Shown here: positions 23,191 to 33,251 of the stretch, one piece after another
Numbering within the stretch: the stretch's first letter is position 1
How the letters are laid out: each line of letters starts with the position of its first letter
Origin: Steinernema hermaphroditum
Lineage: Eukaryota; Nematoda; Chromadorea; Rhabditida; Steinernematidae
DNA: 64,000 bases
Assembly (NCBI GenBank): GCA_030435675.1
Contig: CM059625.1
Coordinates: 9,238,001-9,302,000, forward strand
Direction: 5' to 3'
Position numbers and translations under genes: made by a program
Notes under the pieces: model-generated
Seen by the model: only the letters and a program-made list of their open reading frames with translations
Told to the model about the DNA's origin: nothing
Database searches by the model: none

Positions 23191-24103
23191 CTGGAAATAT
23201 CATAAAAAATATAAGAAGAAGAAATGAAACGACAGCGAATTCATCCGTTGCGACAAAACAACGTTCAGCGCTTAAATCATACAAGCCAGATCGCTGAAAT
23301 AGAGAATTGGTCTCATCGGTACCAGGCATGTGACCGTACAGCAGCGACGAACACCGCACCAAGCCTCTTCGCAAATTTGACGTAGCGCATAACATAATTT
23401 CAAATACTGCACGTGCAATCCAGAAACAACACCAACAGTCGCAATGCGCGATCTTTGTCGTCGCAGATGTCGCTCTCTCAGAGACAAACAGCAAATATTT
23501 CAATCGTTCAATATTTTAACGGATGTGTTAAATTTCTCCAGATCGAACAAATTGGAAAAGAAGAACGAGGAACCGAAAAATTTTAACGGATAATATGCGA
23601 ACAGCTAGCCGCTAGGCAGCTGGAACGGAACGATCGATAAAGCGATGGAACAGACAAGAGATGAGCGCACGCGATATAGCGGAACAGATGATCACAAGAC
23701 GACTTCACAACAGTTTTCCATTTCTTTTCTAGAAGTTTCACGTAGCTCGCGCGCTTTTAGCTTTAAATGTGCTGCTGTGCTATTTACTTGCGTTATTGTG
23801 CAGCCAACATGAGAGCTAAACGTACAAAGATATATTCTTCGGATACATTAGTGAATTTGCTTAAGTATACTTCCTTTAACAGTTGGAAAGATAGCGGCAA
23901 CAACAATTGAGCGATGCAGTTAAATGAGAATCAGCGAAATTTTCAGTAATTACATACACAACGAGGATTACACTATTCATCAGTTAAGTACATTGATAAA
24001 GAACCCCGAATTAAGCTGAATTTGAGTTTATTACTGGCGGCACGCATTAAACCGCCACTTCCCGCCGCGGTGAGCGTACACCGTTGATGTTACGGACGCT
24101 TTC

Positions 24104-26042
24104 CTAAAAGCATAGCAGTATATCCCTTTTGTAAATTTGAGTGTGCTTTACGCTTTGATCGCTACTCCGTGAAATCTCGGGATCGGTGTGCGAGGGTCGG
24201 CCAATGGCGGCGGGTGGGTTTGGTCGTGACCGCTCCCATTCGTCATCCTTTGACTCTGGCAGGAGTGGGTGCGAAGGTGGCTGATACGGCTGCGTTCTAC
24301 GGTACGTTCCTTGTCGTTCGTTTTGATTTCGAACTCTGAAACACTCTTTGAGCAACTACAATTGATCACCCTTACATCACATAGAAAACAATTAGCAATA
24401 TGATGAAAACGACAGCGATTCCAAGGAGACACCCAAGAACAATGGTCCACGTTCGAAATGCCGGCGAAACACCCTACAAGCCGTATATTTGTGGAGTTGA
24501 AGTGCGTTAAATGGTGTAACATACAGGGTTACATGTCTGATCGGTGTATCCTGCAGAGCGGCAGGTATTTGTGGTTTTGTCAACTCCATTTACGCAAGGC
24601 TGACAGGATGAAACTTGCTGCATCACCGGATCAAGAGTGCACATAAATGCCTGTTGTCCATGACGACAAAGAACCTGAGTTGATGAGTTAACAGGGGGGT
24701 CACAAAGTAGGTCGCAGTTCTTCCCTTTGTAGTTACCATTGCATTTCACTGAGTAGCGAAGTCCAAGGCTGGAAGAAAGTTAACTTTCAGAGAAATGTAG
24801 TTGCGCTTGTGCTTACCTGGACTGAATAAGTCCTCCAGTTAAGGTCTGCGAAGCGGCTACTGGTTGCGAATTTCCCGTCACAGGTATGTAGTTTGCCGTG
24901 AGAGCAACAAATGTGTCAACTACAACCATCCGACTCAAATAAAATATGCTTGAATTTTGAGCGTGAAATCCGATGCCGTTATATTGGACAATAACATCAA
25001 TAGATTGCTGAAAAAAAAATATAAACGGATACGAGAGACGGGTCGACTTTCATTACCGGCTTGCTAGTCATAGTTAAATTATGAACAGCTGACCATTCAC
25101 CAGTGCTGAGGACTCCATTGTCTGGGATGGGGTAGATTTCACTCGATATGAAGGAAACTGACTGACTAAAGAAAATTTTAATTGAGCGTTATAAGTCGCG
25201 TTTCGTTACTCCTTTGCAGAAAGTATGATGTGGAAGGAAAATTGGCATCTGTTCATCTCCCGGCCACATATTTTGGCATTTACCGCAGGGCATTTGCAAG
25301 TTCCGTTGTCAGGTAAGCCAAGCTTAGTGTTAGTGTAGGACACTAATTGAACAGTCACTGCTGCGGAACTGGTGGAGTTGTCCTGCTGAAAGTAAACTTT
25401 ACACTTTCTTACTCACATACATTGGTGTTTTCTGAATAATGAAAAAAGCCAATTGTGCTTTACTATAATTTGGCTTTCAGGATAGGAAAAATAAATATTA
25501 GTATAGTTCTAAATGATTGAATCCCGAGGGTCAGTCCTTATCAGTAGTTTTATGAGCTACTAACACGCATTTATCAGTATGCTCTACCCATCTTCGAGAA
25601 TCGATTTTCTCAAATGTACGAACTAAAACAGATTCAGCACTACAGAATGCAAAATTATACGATTGTACAACTCTTTATTTCAAAGGTCCATGCTTGTTAT
25701 TGCATATCAAACCAACCGTTGTCCGCACTGGTTTGTTGACGACGCCTGTCTTTGGTTTCACTGCGATGACATTATGAGTTCCACTGATTGGCTGCACTCC
25801 TCCTTGAGGGGAACCGAAACCTTGGTTCGGATAATAAAACTGCTGTGGTTGCTGCGGGTGGTTTTGCTGATTATTCCTGCGTAATATTCGCGAAATACTG
25901 CTTGGGATATGAGAAGCTCTTACGGTTGTTGTTGGTTGTACGGATGTTGGCCAGCGTACGGATTGTATCCAATCTGTGCGTTACAGAATGAGGCGAAGAG
26001 CGCAGCGAGAAAATAGGGATGAAATACCCCAGCCATAACCAT
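24104..26042 (-). CDS. DSL-family (Delta-like) Notch ligand, single-pass membrane protein
   Basis: Nine exons (26042-25924, 25876-25717, 25431-25417, 25385-25210, 25165-25057, 25007-24817, 24768-24525, 24473-24376, 24335-24104) sum to 448 codons with every phase matching. Exon 1 encodes a signal peptide (FHPYFLAALFASFCNA), then a Q/P/N-rich stretch. Next comes an MNNL-type domain (VTVQLVSYTNTKLGL, then CKCPAVNAKICG). The DSL domain reads YSVKCNGNYKGKNCDLLCDP, with an EGF-like Cys cluster after it. One transmembrane helix (WTIVLGCLLGIAVVFIILLI) and a Pro/Ser-rich cytoplasmic tail complete it. Nematode DSL ligands activate LIN-12/GLP-1 receptors on neighbouring cells. Alternative: exons 1-2 may end at an in-frame TAA followed by AATAAA (about 25676), giving a short secreted peptide; the 15-nt exon is the weakest link. 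Confidence 0.82.
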
Positions 26043-26416
26043 GACTGTACCGACTGCTAACGTGGCAGATGAGAATGCGAACTGCTCACATGCTTATCGG
26101 TCTTCGGCGCACAAATACGCGCGCTCCGCAAACATAACCCTCGAAGGGCCTGCAGTTCCATTTTGACTTGCGAATATGAAGGAAAGCATACGCTGCTATA
26201 CTCACAAGGGAACCTTCCGGAGTGTCCGCCCCGGATCAAGCTGATTGGCATATACAAACTGTGCAAAAACTCACCTGCCTATATGCACTCTATGCCCGTC
26301 AAAAAAGATGCGGTATCCTTTCCAAGCAACTAAAAAACCGTTGCTCACCTTTTTTTTTTTGATTCCCAAGTGCCAAAATATATACTTAAGGTCTGTCTGA
26401 TAGTTGTATTCTGATT

Positions 26417-26790
26417 AGAGTTGCCATCGGGTCGAACCCGAAAATCCGCCTTTTTTGCAATACGGACCAATTTTGAAGTCCAATCGAGAAACTTTCAAGT
26501 GCGCTGGCTTTGCGCCAATGTCACGGCCCAGCATAATCAAAAAATTTTGACCGAACAGCAAAACAAGGTCCAATTAGGGGTGAAACCCGAAAAACCCGAA
26601 CCCGAACCCGAAAATCTGAACCCGAAATTTTTTGAATGGACTTTTTCGTTCTTCGGTCAAATTTTTTGACTGTTCTGGGCCGCGACGTTGGGGCGAAGCC
26701 AGCGCACTTGAAAGGTTCTCGATTGGACTTCAAAACTGGTGCGTACTGCAAAAAAATGCGGATTTTGGGGTGCGACCCGATGACAACTCT
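26417..26790. mobile_element. Foldback (MITE-like) element with (AACCCG)n core
   Basis: Left arm 26417 to about 26550 starts AGAGTTGCCATCGGGTCG. The right arm, about 26651-26790, is its diverged reverse complement (CGACCCGATGACAACTCT at the end). The centre holds a run of CCGAAA/CCCGAA units at about 26585-26620. No coding capacity. The inverted pairing may extend some 10-20 bp outward (GTCTGATAG versus CTATCGGAC). Confidence 0.75.
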
Positions 26791-27168
26791 ATTTCTGATC
26801 TATCGGACTGTTATCCTAGGGAGAATGTATGAACACTTTGCAACCACAGCAAAATTGTGAGGTTAGGTATCCACTGGGTCACTTGGGAATCACCGCCGAG
26901 AAACGAATGTTTGTTGGTGAGAAAGGATATTGCATCATTTTTGACGGACACAGAGCGCGTTAGGGCAGCTGATTTTTGCACAGTTTATATACTCACCTAA
27001 GCCAACCGTTTGCCCCTAGTCTCGCGTCGATCTGAGCGGTTCATGTTTTACCGTACTTTTGTAAGGCAGAGCAAAACATGGCTAGCGTCCATAACTGTGG
27101 TTCGGATAAGGTTGAGTGCGAGGAAGAAATCAAATTTAAATATGTTGGAGAAGCGAAAAAAAAAATAT

Positions 27169-27240
27169 GAGCCGATAGCGGAGTCGAACCCGGACTCCAA
27201 AAACGTCAGCCAAGGTACCAAGGTAATCCAGCTCGGCTAC
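27169..27240 (-). repeat. tRNA-like module with perfect pol III A and B boxes (SINE-like)
   Basis: Read on the minus strand, it contains TAGCCGAGCTGG, matching the A-box consensus TRGYNNARNNGG at every position. It also contains GGTTCGACTCC, matching the B-box GGTTCGANTCC. AGCCGA near the 5' end can pair with TCGGCT at the 3' end. The anticodon arm is not convincing, so this is probably a tRNA-derived SINE head or a tRNA-like transposon module related to those at 16-17 and 36-40 kb. Confidence 0.65.
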
Positions 27241-27480
27241 AGTCCCAGGTTCTTTGTTGGCGAAGTTGACTATAGTCATGTACCCGTAATTTGCGAAGGG
27301 TGTTTACATGACCTGGTATGCGTATCAGCAGGCGCCCTTTTGTGGTTAACGTTCACTAGTGTAGGCCCACCTGTGTGCCAATTTTCAGCTCGATCCGAGG
27401 CGGACACTTCGGAAGATCCCTTTGTTAGCTGTAGTAAACGACGGATGGGATTTGTGTCAATTTTTGCAAATTTTAGGAAA

Positions 27481-27527
27481 TGTCGTAGGTTCGGCTAATT
27501 CAAGCTGACGTAGCCGAACCTACGACA
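27481..27527. repeat. Perfect 17-bp inverted repeat (hairpin)
   Basis: TGTCGTAGGTTCGGCTA is followed, after a 13-nt loop, by its exact reverse complement. It lies about 240 bp from the tRNA-like module and is followed by repeated GAACATACG motifs. It may be the end of a transposon or a strong RNA stem. Confidence 0.8.
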
Positions 27528-27731
27528 CTGGCCCGAACATACGAATTTTGGTCAGAGCTAGAACATACGACTGAACATACGGCTTCTCCAAGTCATGTCA
27601 CCGTGACGGTCACCAACGTGTTCATGTTCAAGAACGTGTTCGAACATTCGCTTGTGTTCGCTTAACACTATTTAACGAATTACATTAATTACCAAACAAA
27701 CAAGATTAAATACAAAAAGCGCACAATAAAT

Positions 27732-28424
27732 CTAAGAAATATGGTCGCCATATGTTCGGTTGCAAGCAAGCACATCTCCTTTCCTTCCACGTTTGCGGTC
27801 ATTTTGCATCGTCACTTTTTCTCCGACTTCGAACCATTGAGGGTTGTGCATCTTGTTGTATCGTGATTTGTACTTCTTCTGCTCTGCGAGAATGTTCTCT
27901 CGAGCCATTCTTCTAACTTCTATAATTTCTGTCAACTTTTCAAGCCGCTCCATGGCGACTTCTTCTTGGATTGATTCAAAGTTATCAATTTCGCCCTCAG
28001 TCAATTCAACGTCCTCTTCTTTGGCCCACTTAGGATCAAGATCCTGTGGCCAGATCATCTTACAACCTGTTGCTAGCTCAAAGGGGCTAACCACAGCATT
28101 TCTACCATGGTGGCTCAAAGCGATGTGCGCCTCTTCAATAGTCTTTTCGACATCACTGTGCTTAATGACTTCGCGCTGCTTGCCGTTTACAACATAATAC
28201 AATTTCCCCTTCACCACGGAGAACTTCCTCGCTTTTTTGCGCAACGAATCCTTCTCCCTCTTGGAGTTGCCTAATAAACGCCCTTCATTTAAGCAATCGT
28301 AAATAGCGTCATATTCGCTATCTTCCATCCCTTTGTAACGGTAATCAACTAAATAATATTTATTAATAGCATAAAATATATACAATAAAATAAAAAGCAT
28401 CGTATTTCTTCGTCTTCTCTTCAT
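27732..28424 (-). pseudogene. Retroelement-type integrase remnant lacking the catalytic core
   Basis: An open 230-codon frame. The middle resembles the N-terminal H2C2 zinc-binding region of integrases (KLYYVVNGKQREVIKHSDVE, then EEAHIALSHHGRN). The sequence then jumps straight to VSPFELATGCKM, which in integrases lies after the DDE core, followed by a basic C-terminal region (EVGEKVTMQNDRKRGRKG). The DDE core is missing, so the protein could not integrate DNA. The hydrophobic part near the N-terminus (LFILLYIFYAINKYYL) looks like translated intron: a 35-nt GTATAT...TTTAG segment lies there. It could be a decayed element or a domesticated integrase-like (KRBA2/GIN-type) gene. Confidence 0.55.
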
Positions 28425-29504
28425 CGGTCTTCCATCTTCAGCGGTTCCAGTCGCTTCGAGCAGCTTCTATCATCCAACATCCGATTTCAAACTAAATCGA
28501 GAAAAAGACAGAAGGAACGAAGAAAAAGATAGAAAAACGAACTGACCTGATATTTCGCCATTATTCTCGTATTCCGTGACAACCTGCGGCTTTTCGTTGA
28601 CTCCCGTAGCCAGATCCTAAAATCAGATGACGTTTAAGCGACTCTATAGCACACACACCTTCTGAGTCGACTCCTTGGCCTGACGAGCTTGTTCCATGAC
28701 TTTGTCAAAGAGAGAGTGACACGCGATCGTGATGCAGATCTTCGATTTTCTGAGAGTTTGGTTGTAAACTCTGAAAATTCATTCATTCGATGACACCGAA
28801 ATCACGAAAAAACTCCGTGTCAACAAAAATTAAGAAGAAAAACACGAGAAAGAAGAAAGAGGTGCTTGAAAGCGACCAAATCCCCCGGCGACACGATTTT
28901 TGCATTGGGTCCCACAGAGAACACCTTGATTATTACGGTAGCGTCCAAATTCCCCGGAGCGTCCAAATTCCCCACCACACCGTAAAATCAATGTGCCTGC
29001 AATGTGCACGTGGTGGGACCACCAGACTACTATAATTTTGTCGTTCTGCTGACTTTTACAATGGAAATCGCAGAGTTTCTATCTTGTTTCGTTGATTTTG
29101 CGCGATCTACGAGGTTTCGCAGAAATCCAAACGTTGATTTTGCGCAGAATTGAACGCCGCGTCGAATGAAGTATGGCTCACTGCTGGAAACTCACTCCGC
29201 GTGCCGGAATTAAACGGTCTATAAAACAGACTACCATCCTAAGCCAATTTAATACACGCGGGTTATTCATCACTGTCACTGCTATCAGAGTCGCTCGTAC
29301 TGCGATCTGAGTTCCTGCGCACTGTAACGCTTGTTAAAGAACCACTTTTGCATCATTCAAGATTGAGGTTGAAGCTACTAGTAAAAATCCAACGTTCGAT
29401 CCTAGCGTAGGGAGCTTGTAGTAATCTTGGGTTTTCCAGATTCCATGGGTATATTGAAGCGTCATGAGCCTTGTGTCAGCTCTAAAAGGCTTGAAAGTTA
29501 ACGC
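28425..29504. other. Non-coding or decayed sequence
   Basis: No supportable gene. Short in-phase minus-strand segments near 28.55-28.72 kb (MEQARQAKESTQK, then DLATGVNEKPQVV, joined by a GTGTGT...TTTTAG intron) could be 5' exons belonging to the integrase-like frame. I could not join them to it. The GCGTCCAAATTCCCC motif occurs twice near 28945-28970. Confidence 0.4.
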
Positions 29505-29780
29505 AGCGCATATTTTTCAAGCGGAAAAGGCGCCTCAGGTCACATTACATGGTACTAAAATAATAATCGCTTAATAACTCCACGTTCGCGCCACCAAATT
29601 GCAACAACTAGGGTTCATTCGAACGAGAAAGTTCTAATCTTCAAAATCAACGTTCAGTTTTCCAAAATACGCTCTACTTCACGAGTTATGCATAATTCTT
29701 TGTCGCGGCTCCAAAATTCAATGGCGAAACGCGTGCGACGTTTCCTAGAAGCGCACTTTTCGTGGCATGAGCCTTGACCC
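29505..29780 (-). repeat. Dispersed repeat, copy 2 (inverted relative to 15436-15655)
   Basis: Reverse-complement counterpart of the repeat at 15.4 kb, with the shared blocks CGTGCGACGTTTCCTAGAAG and TCAATGGCGAAACGCGTGCG. It lies just left of a RhoGAP fragment. Confidence 0.6.
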
Positions 29781-29877
29781 ATTGATTTTACGGCGACCAT
29801 AGAATATCAGTAAGTGGCGTGGAACGTCCCTCTCGTTTTTAGTTCGAACCTTCAATCTGACCTGATGTGCGCGGCAA

Positions 29878-30615
29878 TCACGAAGGTGTTGCTTCAGCCA
29901 GGTTTGAGCTGTGTTTCTCTAACAGTTTCTGCCATTCAATCTAAATAGATAAGATTAGGTTTGTGCATTCGAAACTGAAGCTTACATCTGGACTGTTTAA
30001 CAGCTTCGCGAAGAACTTGGTGCGCACTTTAAATTCGTCACCCAGCTCCTGCAGGCTTTTGTCCGTTTTCAATGGCATTTGTTAAAAAAAGGAGGGCGCG
30101 ACGCACACACTCAACGCATCGGCGCACATTGAATTCGATCCTTCTTGGGCTATAATCTATAAGACAAATTATACTAACAAACAGACAATTACTAGCACAT
30201 ACTTGTCGTAGATGAACCATCATGACAGCGAGGGTCTGGCGATAGACTTGTGGCTGAGCGGCCATGGTCGTAAAGAACAGTTCTAGGCCTTCGGGAGCGG
30301 TCATGTTTGTTAACTTACTGCTAAACGCTCGCGGAACCATCGGCTCTTTTAAGTTGCGGAAGATTGCTATCGATTTCTTGGCGATGGTGCGTACAACACC
30401 GCGAAATCCCTTATGTTTCGGCTTCCCTTCGTTGTCAACTTGCTGCAACATACTAATGATAATCACATGAAATGATTATAAAATACCTTCTTGTTTTTCA
30501 TATTTTGAAGCCAAAGATGGTGACGGAGTTCGGGAACGTGGAGGAGACAAACGACCTGAGCCTGTGTGACTGAAATGCGCTTTCTCTGCAGCTGTCTGAA
30601 GATTCGGGACTTTGT
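29878..30615 (-). pseudogene. RhoGAP-domain fragment with an in-frame TAA
   Basis: Four exons join in phase: 30615 to about 30488, about 30445-30206, about 30166-29980, and 29940-29878. The encoded sequence has RhoGAP-like features: NLKEPMVPRAF (compare LPEPLIP), then LAVMMVHLRQIIAQEGSNSM, then ADALSVCVAPSFF (compare LAVVFGPSL). Immediately after SFF comes TAA, then the same frame continues (SLQELGDEFKVRTKFFAKLL) to a TGA at 29878. The stop follows a run of T (plus-strand A7 at about 30084-30090). The catalytic arginine-finger region is not visible, so this is a partial domain. RhoGAPs switch off Rho GTPases. A sequence error is possible, but the decayed neighbours favour a pseudogene. Confidence 0.55.
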
Positions 30616-30800
30616 CTAAATCCAGCTTTAGACTGTCTAAGTGATGTGTAAACCTTGAATTCGTCCCGAACACTCGAACTCGAAGCACCGTACCTATGAT
30701 TTATTCCATTCCAAATATCAAAACAATCCAAACACGCTATTAATCGCAACAATGTTATCTTCTAAACAACGATACCCCGCTTCTTTATATATCATTAAAT

Positions 30801-31172
30801 TCAATCGGTCGATGGCATAACCTTCAGACGTTCGAAGGCACTCTTCCACAGGGAAATCCGGCTGATCAGGGTGAGCGATCTTGACCATTTCATAAGCACG
30901 CTGGCGCATGTTCTTGCCCCACAGTTGGGCAATGCCGCGGATGAAACCAACTTGTCCTCCAAATCCAGATAAGAATCGCGTCCCTACGGAGTCCGAAACA
31001 ACCTAAACCCGCTCGGATTGTCAATATAATTGCTAAAAATACCATACCTGGCCAGGCAAATCAAGTTCAACGGCCGAGTTGATAGCAGTGACCTTAGGAT
31101 TCTGACGAATGACAGCCGGATCGTTAACCCACAGCACATCGCCGAATTCCACAAGTGGGTTTTTTCCAAATT
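30801..31172 (-). pseudogene. Acetyl-CoA hydrolase/transferase fragment with internal deletion and frameshift
   Basis: The piece reads WVNDPAVIRQNPKVTAINSA, ELDLPGQ, an intron, then VSDSVGTRFLSGFGGQVGFI, which is diagnostic of acetyl-CoA hydrolase/CoA transferase (nematode C44B7.10-like). After FIRG it goes directly to IAQLWGKNMRQRAYEMVKIA, skipping the roughly 60-70 residues that family members have between these motifs. The C-terminal WKSAFERLKVMPSTD then appears in a different frame. Upstream sequence is cut at a 24-bp palindrome (31180-31203) where the efk-1 copy starts. The intact enzyme is mitochondrial; this fragment cannot encode it. Confidence 0.75.
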
Positions 31173-31179
31173 TCAACTT

Positions 31180-31203
31180 CTTGTCTTGAAATTTCAAGAC
31201 AAG
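31180..31203. repeat. Perfect 24-bp palindrome at a rearrangement junction
   Basis: CTTGTCTTGAAA is followed immediately by its exact reverse complement TTTCAAGACAAG. It sits exactly between the acetyl-CoA hydrolase fragment and the start of the duplicated efk-1-flank sequence. Confidence 0.9.
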
Positions 31204-31205
31204 TT

Positions 31206-32600
31206 GTTTGGATTTAGTAAAAAAAAACACGCCACTGCTGCACGAAAAGCTCAAAAGCGCCCTAGCGCGCCATATAAATTTTCGTGAATTTCTGAACTTG
31301 ACATAGCAGCATGCTCAAACGTCGTATTTGTTTCTTCAGGATCATCGAAACCCAAAACTTTTTCGAAATATTCGATTGCTTTCGGCCAATCCGCGGTTCT
31401 AGATCGTGCTTATGAGTAAAGGTGAACATCAAAAAGCAAACATACCCATTCTCTCCAGTCCCGTTTCCTGTTTCATAGCCTTCAGCAACAAATAACATAG
31501 CGCTTCGATCTCCCAACTCGGCAGCCGTTATCATTAGATCGAATGCAATAGCATCATGGTCTTCCTTTTTGCTGTCGTCAATCGCTGACCCTCCCATGTT
31601 AAGAGATCGTGGAGTGTACCTACAATAATCTACTAGGTAATCCCCAAGTCAGAAAAGCACCCATATGATCATGGAAATAACAACATATAAAAACGCACCA
31701 TATGCCATCTGAGCAACCGTCATTACAGCCTCCAGTACACCACACTTCTGAGCTGCGTCCAAATGAAACAGAGCTGATTTGTAGTCATAATCCACGTGAG
31801 CTTCTTTCTGAGGTTTATCCGCGGCACTGGTGTCTGTGAGGTCGGCACGGTCATCTGAAAATATTATAAAAAATATAAGAAGCAGAAAGAAACGACAGCG
31901 AATTCATCCGTTGCGACAAAACAACGTTCAGCGCGTAAATCATACAAGCCAGATCGCTGAAATAGAGAATTGGTCTCATCGGTACCAGACATGTGACCGT
32001 ACAGCAGCGATGAACACCGCACCAAGCCTCTTCGCAAATTTGACGCAGCGCATAACATAATTTCAAATACTGCACGCGCAACCCCGAAACAACACCAACA
32101 GTCGCAATGCGCGATCTTTGTCGTCGCAAATGTCGCTCCCTCAGAGACAAACAGCAAATATAGCGGAACAGATGATCACAAGACGACTTCAGAACAGTTT
32201 TCCATTTCTTTTCTAGAAGTTTCGCGTAGCTCGCGCGCTTTTAGCTTTAAATGTGCTGCTGTGCTATTTACTTGCGTTATTGTGCAACCAAAATGAGAGC
32301 TAAACGTGCAAAGATATATCCCTCGGATACAAAACATTGGTGAATTTGCTTTAGTAATGAGCTTTATTCATACTTCCTTTAACAATAGGAAAGATAGCGG
32401 CAACAACAATTGAGCGATGCAGTTAAATGAGAATCAGCGAAATTTTCAGTAATTACATACACAACGGGGATTACACTGTTCATCAGTTAAGTACATTGAT
32501 AAAGAACCCCGAATTAAGCTGAATTTGAGTTTTGTTTCTGGCGGCACACATTAAACCGCCACTTCCCGCCGCGGTGAGCGAAGTCCGTTGATGTTACGGA
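31206..32600 (-). pseudogene. Mosaic partial copy of the efk-1 locus
   Basis: Blocks of 20.35-24.09 kb recur here in the same order and orientation, with four or more internal deletions. 31206-31260 matches about 20349-20414. 31270-31617 matches about 20735-21111 (start of the last exon and exon 10). 31618-31843 matches about 21112-21337 (exon 9). 31843-32160 matches about 23177-23496 (start codon and upstream). 32160-32600 matches about 23669-24092. The kinase-domain exons are gone, and the efk-1 ATG is now joined out of frame to exon 9. Exon 10 has lost about 30 nt. It cannot encode a kinase. A DNA-level duplication is implied because introns are retained. Confidence 0.88.
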
Positions 32601-33251
32601 GAAAACGCTATCGCAGGGATTGTTACTGTACGGCGAATTTTGACCAGCAGATAAACTTCTAAAACAATGAATAAATGTACGTTGACTTAAGTTTAAATAA
32701 GCTCTTACTGTGAGAACGCATTGCTAGAAGTAGTGGTACTCTCTCCAATAGGCGTCGTCTGCAATAATCTTGAAATATCAGGACGTGGAGTCACGTCTAA
32801 GCGACGGTGAATGAACTGGCAGCGCGACCCATAAGGACAAACGCCAACCACGGAAAACTTGTTGCACAATTGAGTCTTGTACTTTGGATGAGACTAAATT
32901 ACTGACATTTACAACAACAGGAAAAAGCAATCACCTGTGCGACGAGACGCAGTTCAGCTTCACCATGAGCGAATCGGCAGTGAACGCCATAACTACACTG
33001 GCCAGTCATTTTGAATGTGTTGCAGAGAGCTGTCTTGTAAGCTTCACCACGACGCTTGCTGTTCTTGACTTCCGCCCGTTCTTCGTCCGTAAGCGCGTGC
33101 CACACAGTAAATGGAATACCATACGTTGTGGGTCCCCCTAAAAGACAGTAATCAATGAACGAGGCAGCACAAGACCGTTACCGTTTTGCGAAGCTTGGCT
33201 GTTGTTCTGAGCGGACAATGGCGGCTGACGATGCATAATAGGTTTCAGCAT
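32514..33251 (-). CDS. Tandem CCCH zinc-finger protein (Tis11/TTP type)
   Basis: Four exons (33251-33182, 33137-32935, 32893-32709, 32658-32514) give 201 codons in one frame. Finger 1 is YKTALCNTFKMTGQCSYG, then HCRFAH. Finger 2 is HPKYKTQLCNKF, then CPYGSRCQFIH. Both have C-X8-C-X5-C-X3-H spacing and the YKT(A/Q)LC lead-in typical of TTP. Such proteins bind U/A-rich 3' UTR elements and regulate mRNA decay or translation; nematode members (POS-1, MEX-5, OMA-1 group) act in germline and early embryo. The inter-finger linker is of family length. Exon 4 (SLSAGQNSPYSNN onward) runs into sequence homologous to the region upstream of efk-1, and the stop codon lies in that copied DNA, so the C-terminus is probably novel. 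Confidence 0.85.

Noticed and set aside
31262..31597. Second functional eEF2 kinase gene
   Set aside because: The kinase exons are absent, exon 10 has lost about 30 nt and the start codon is joined out of frame.
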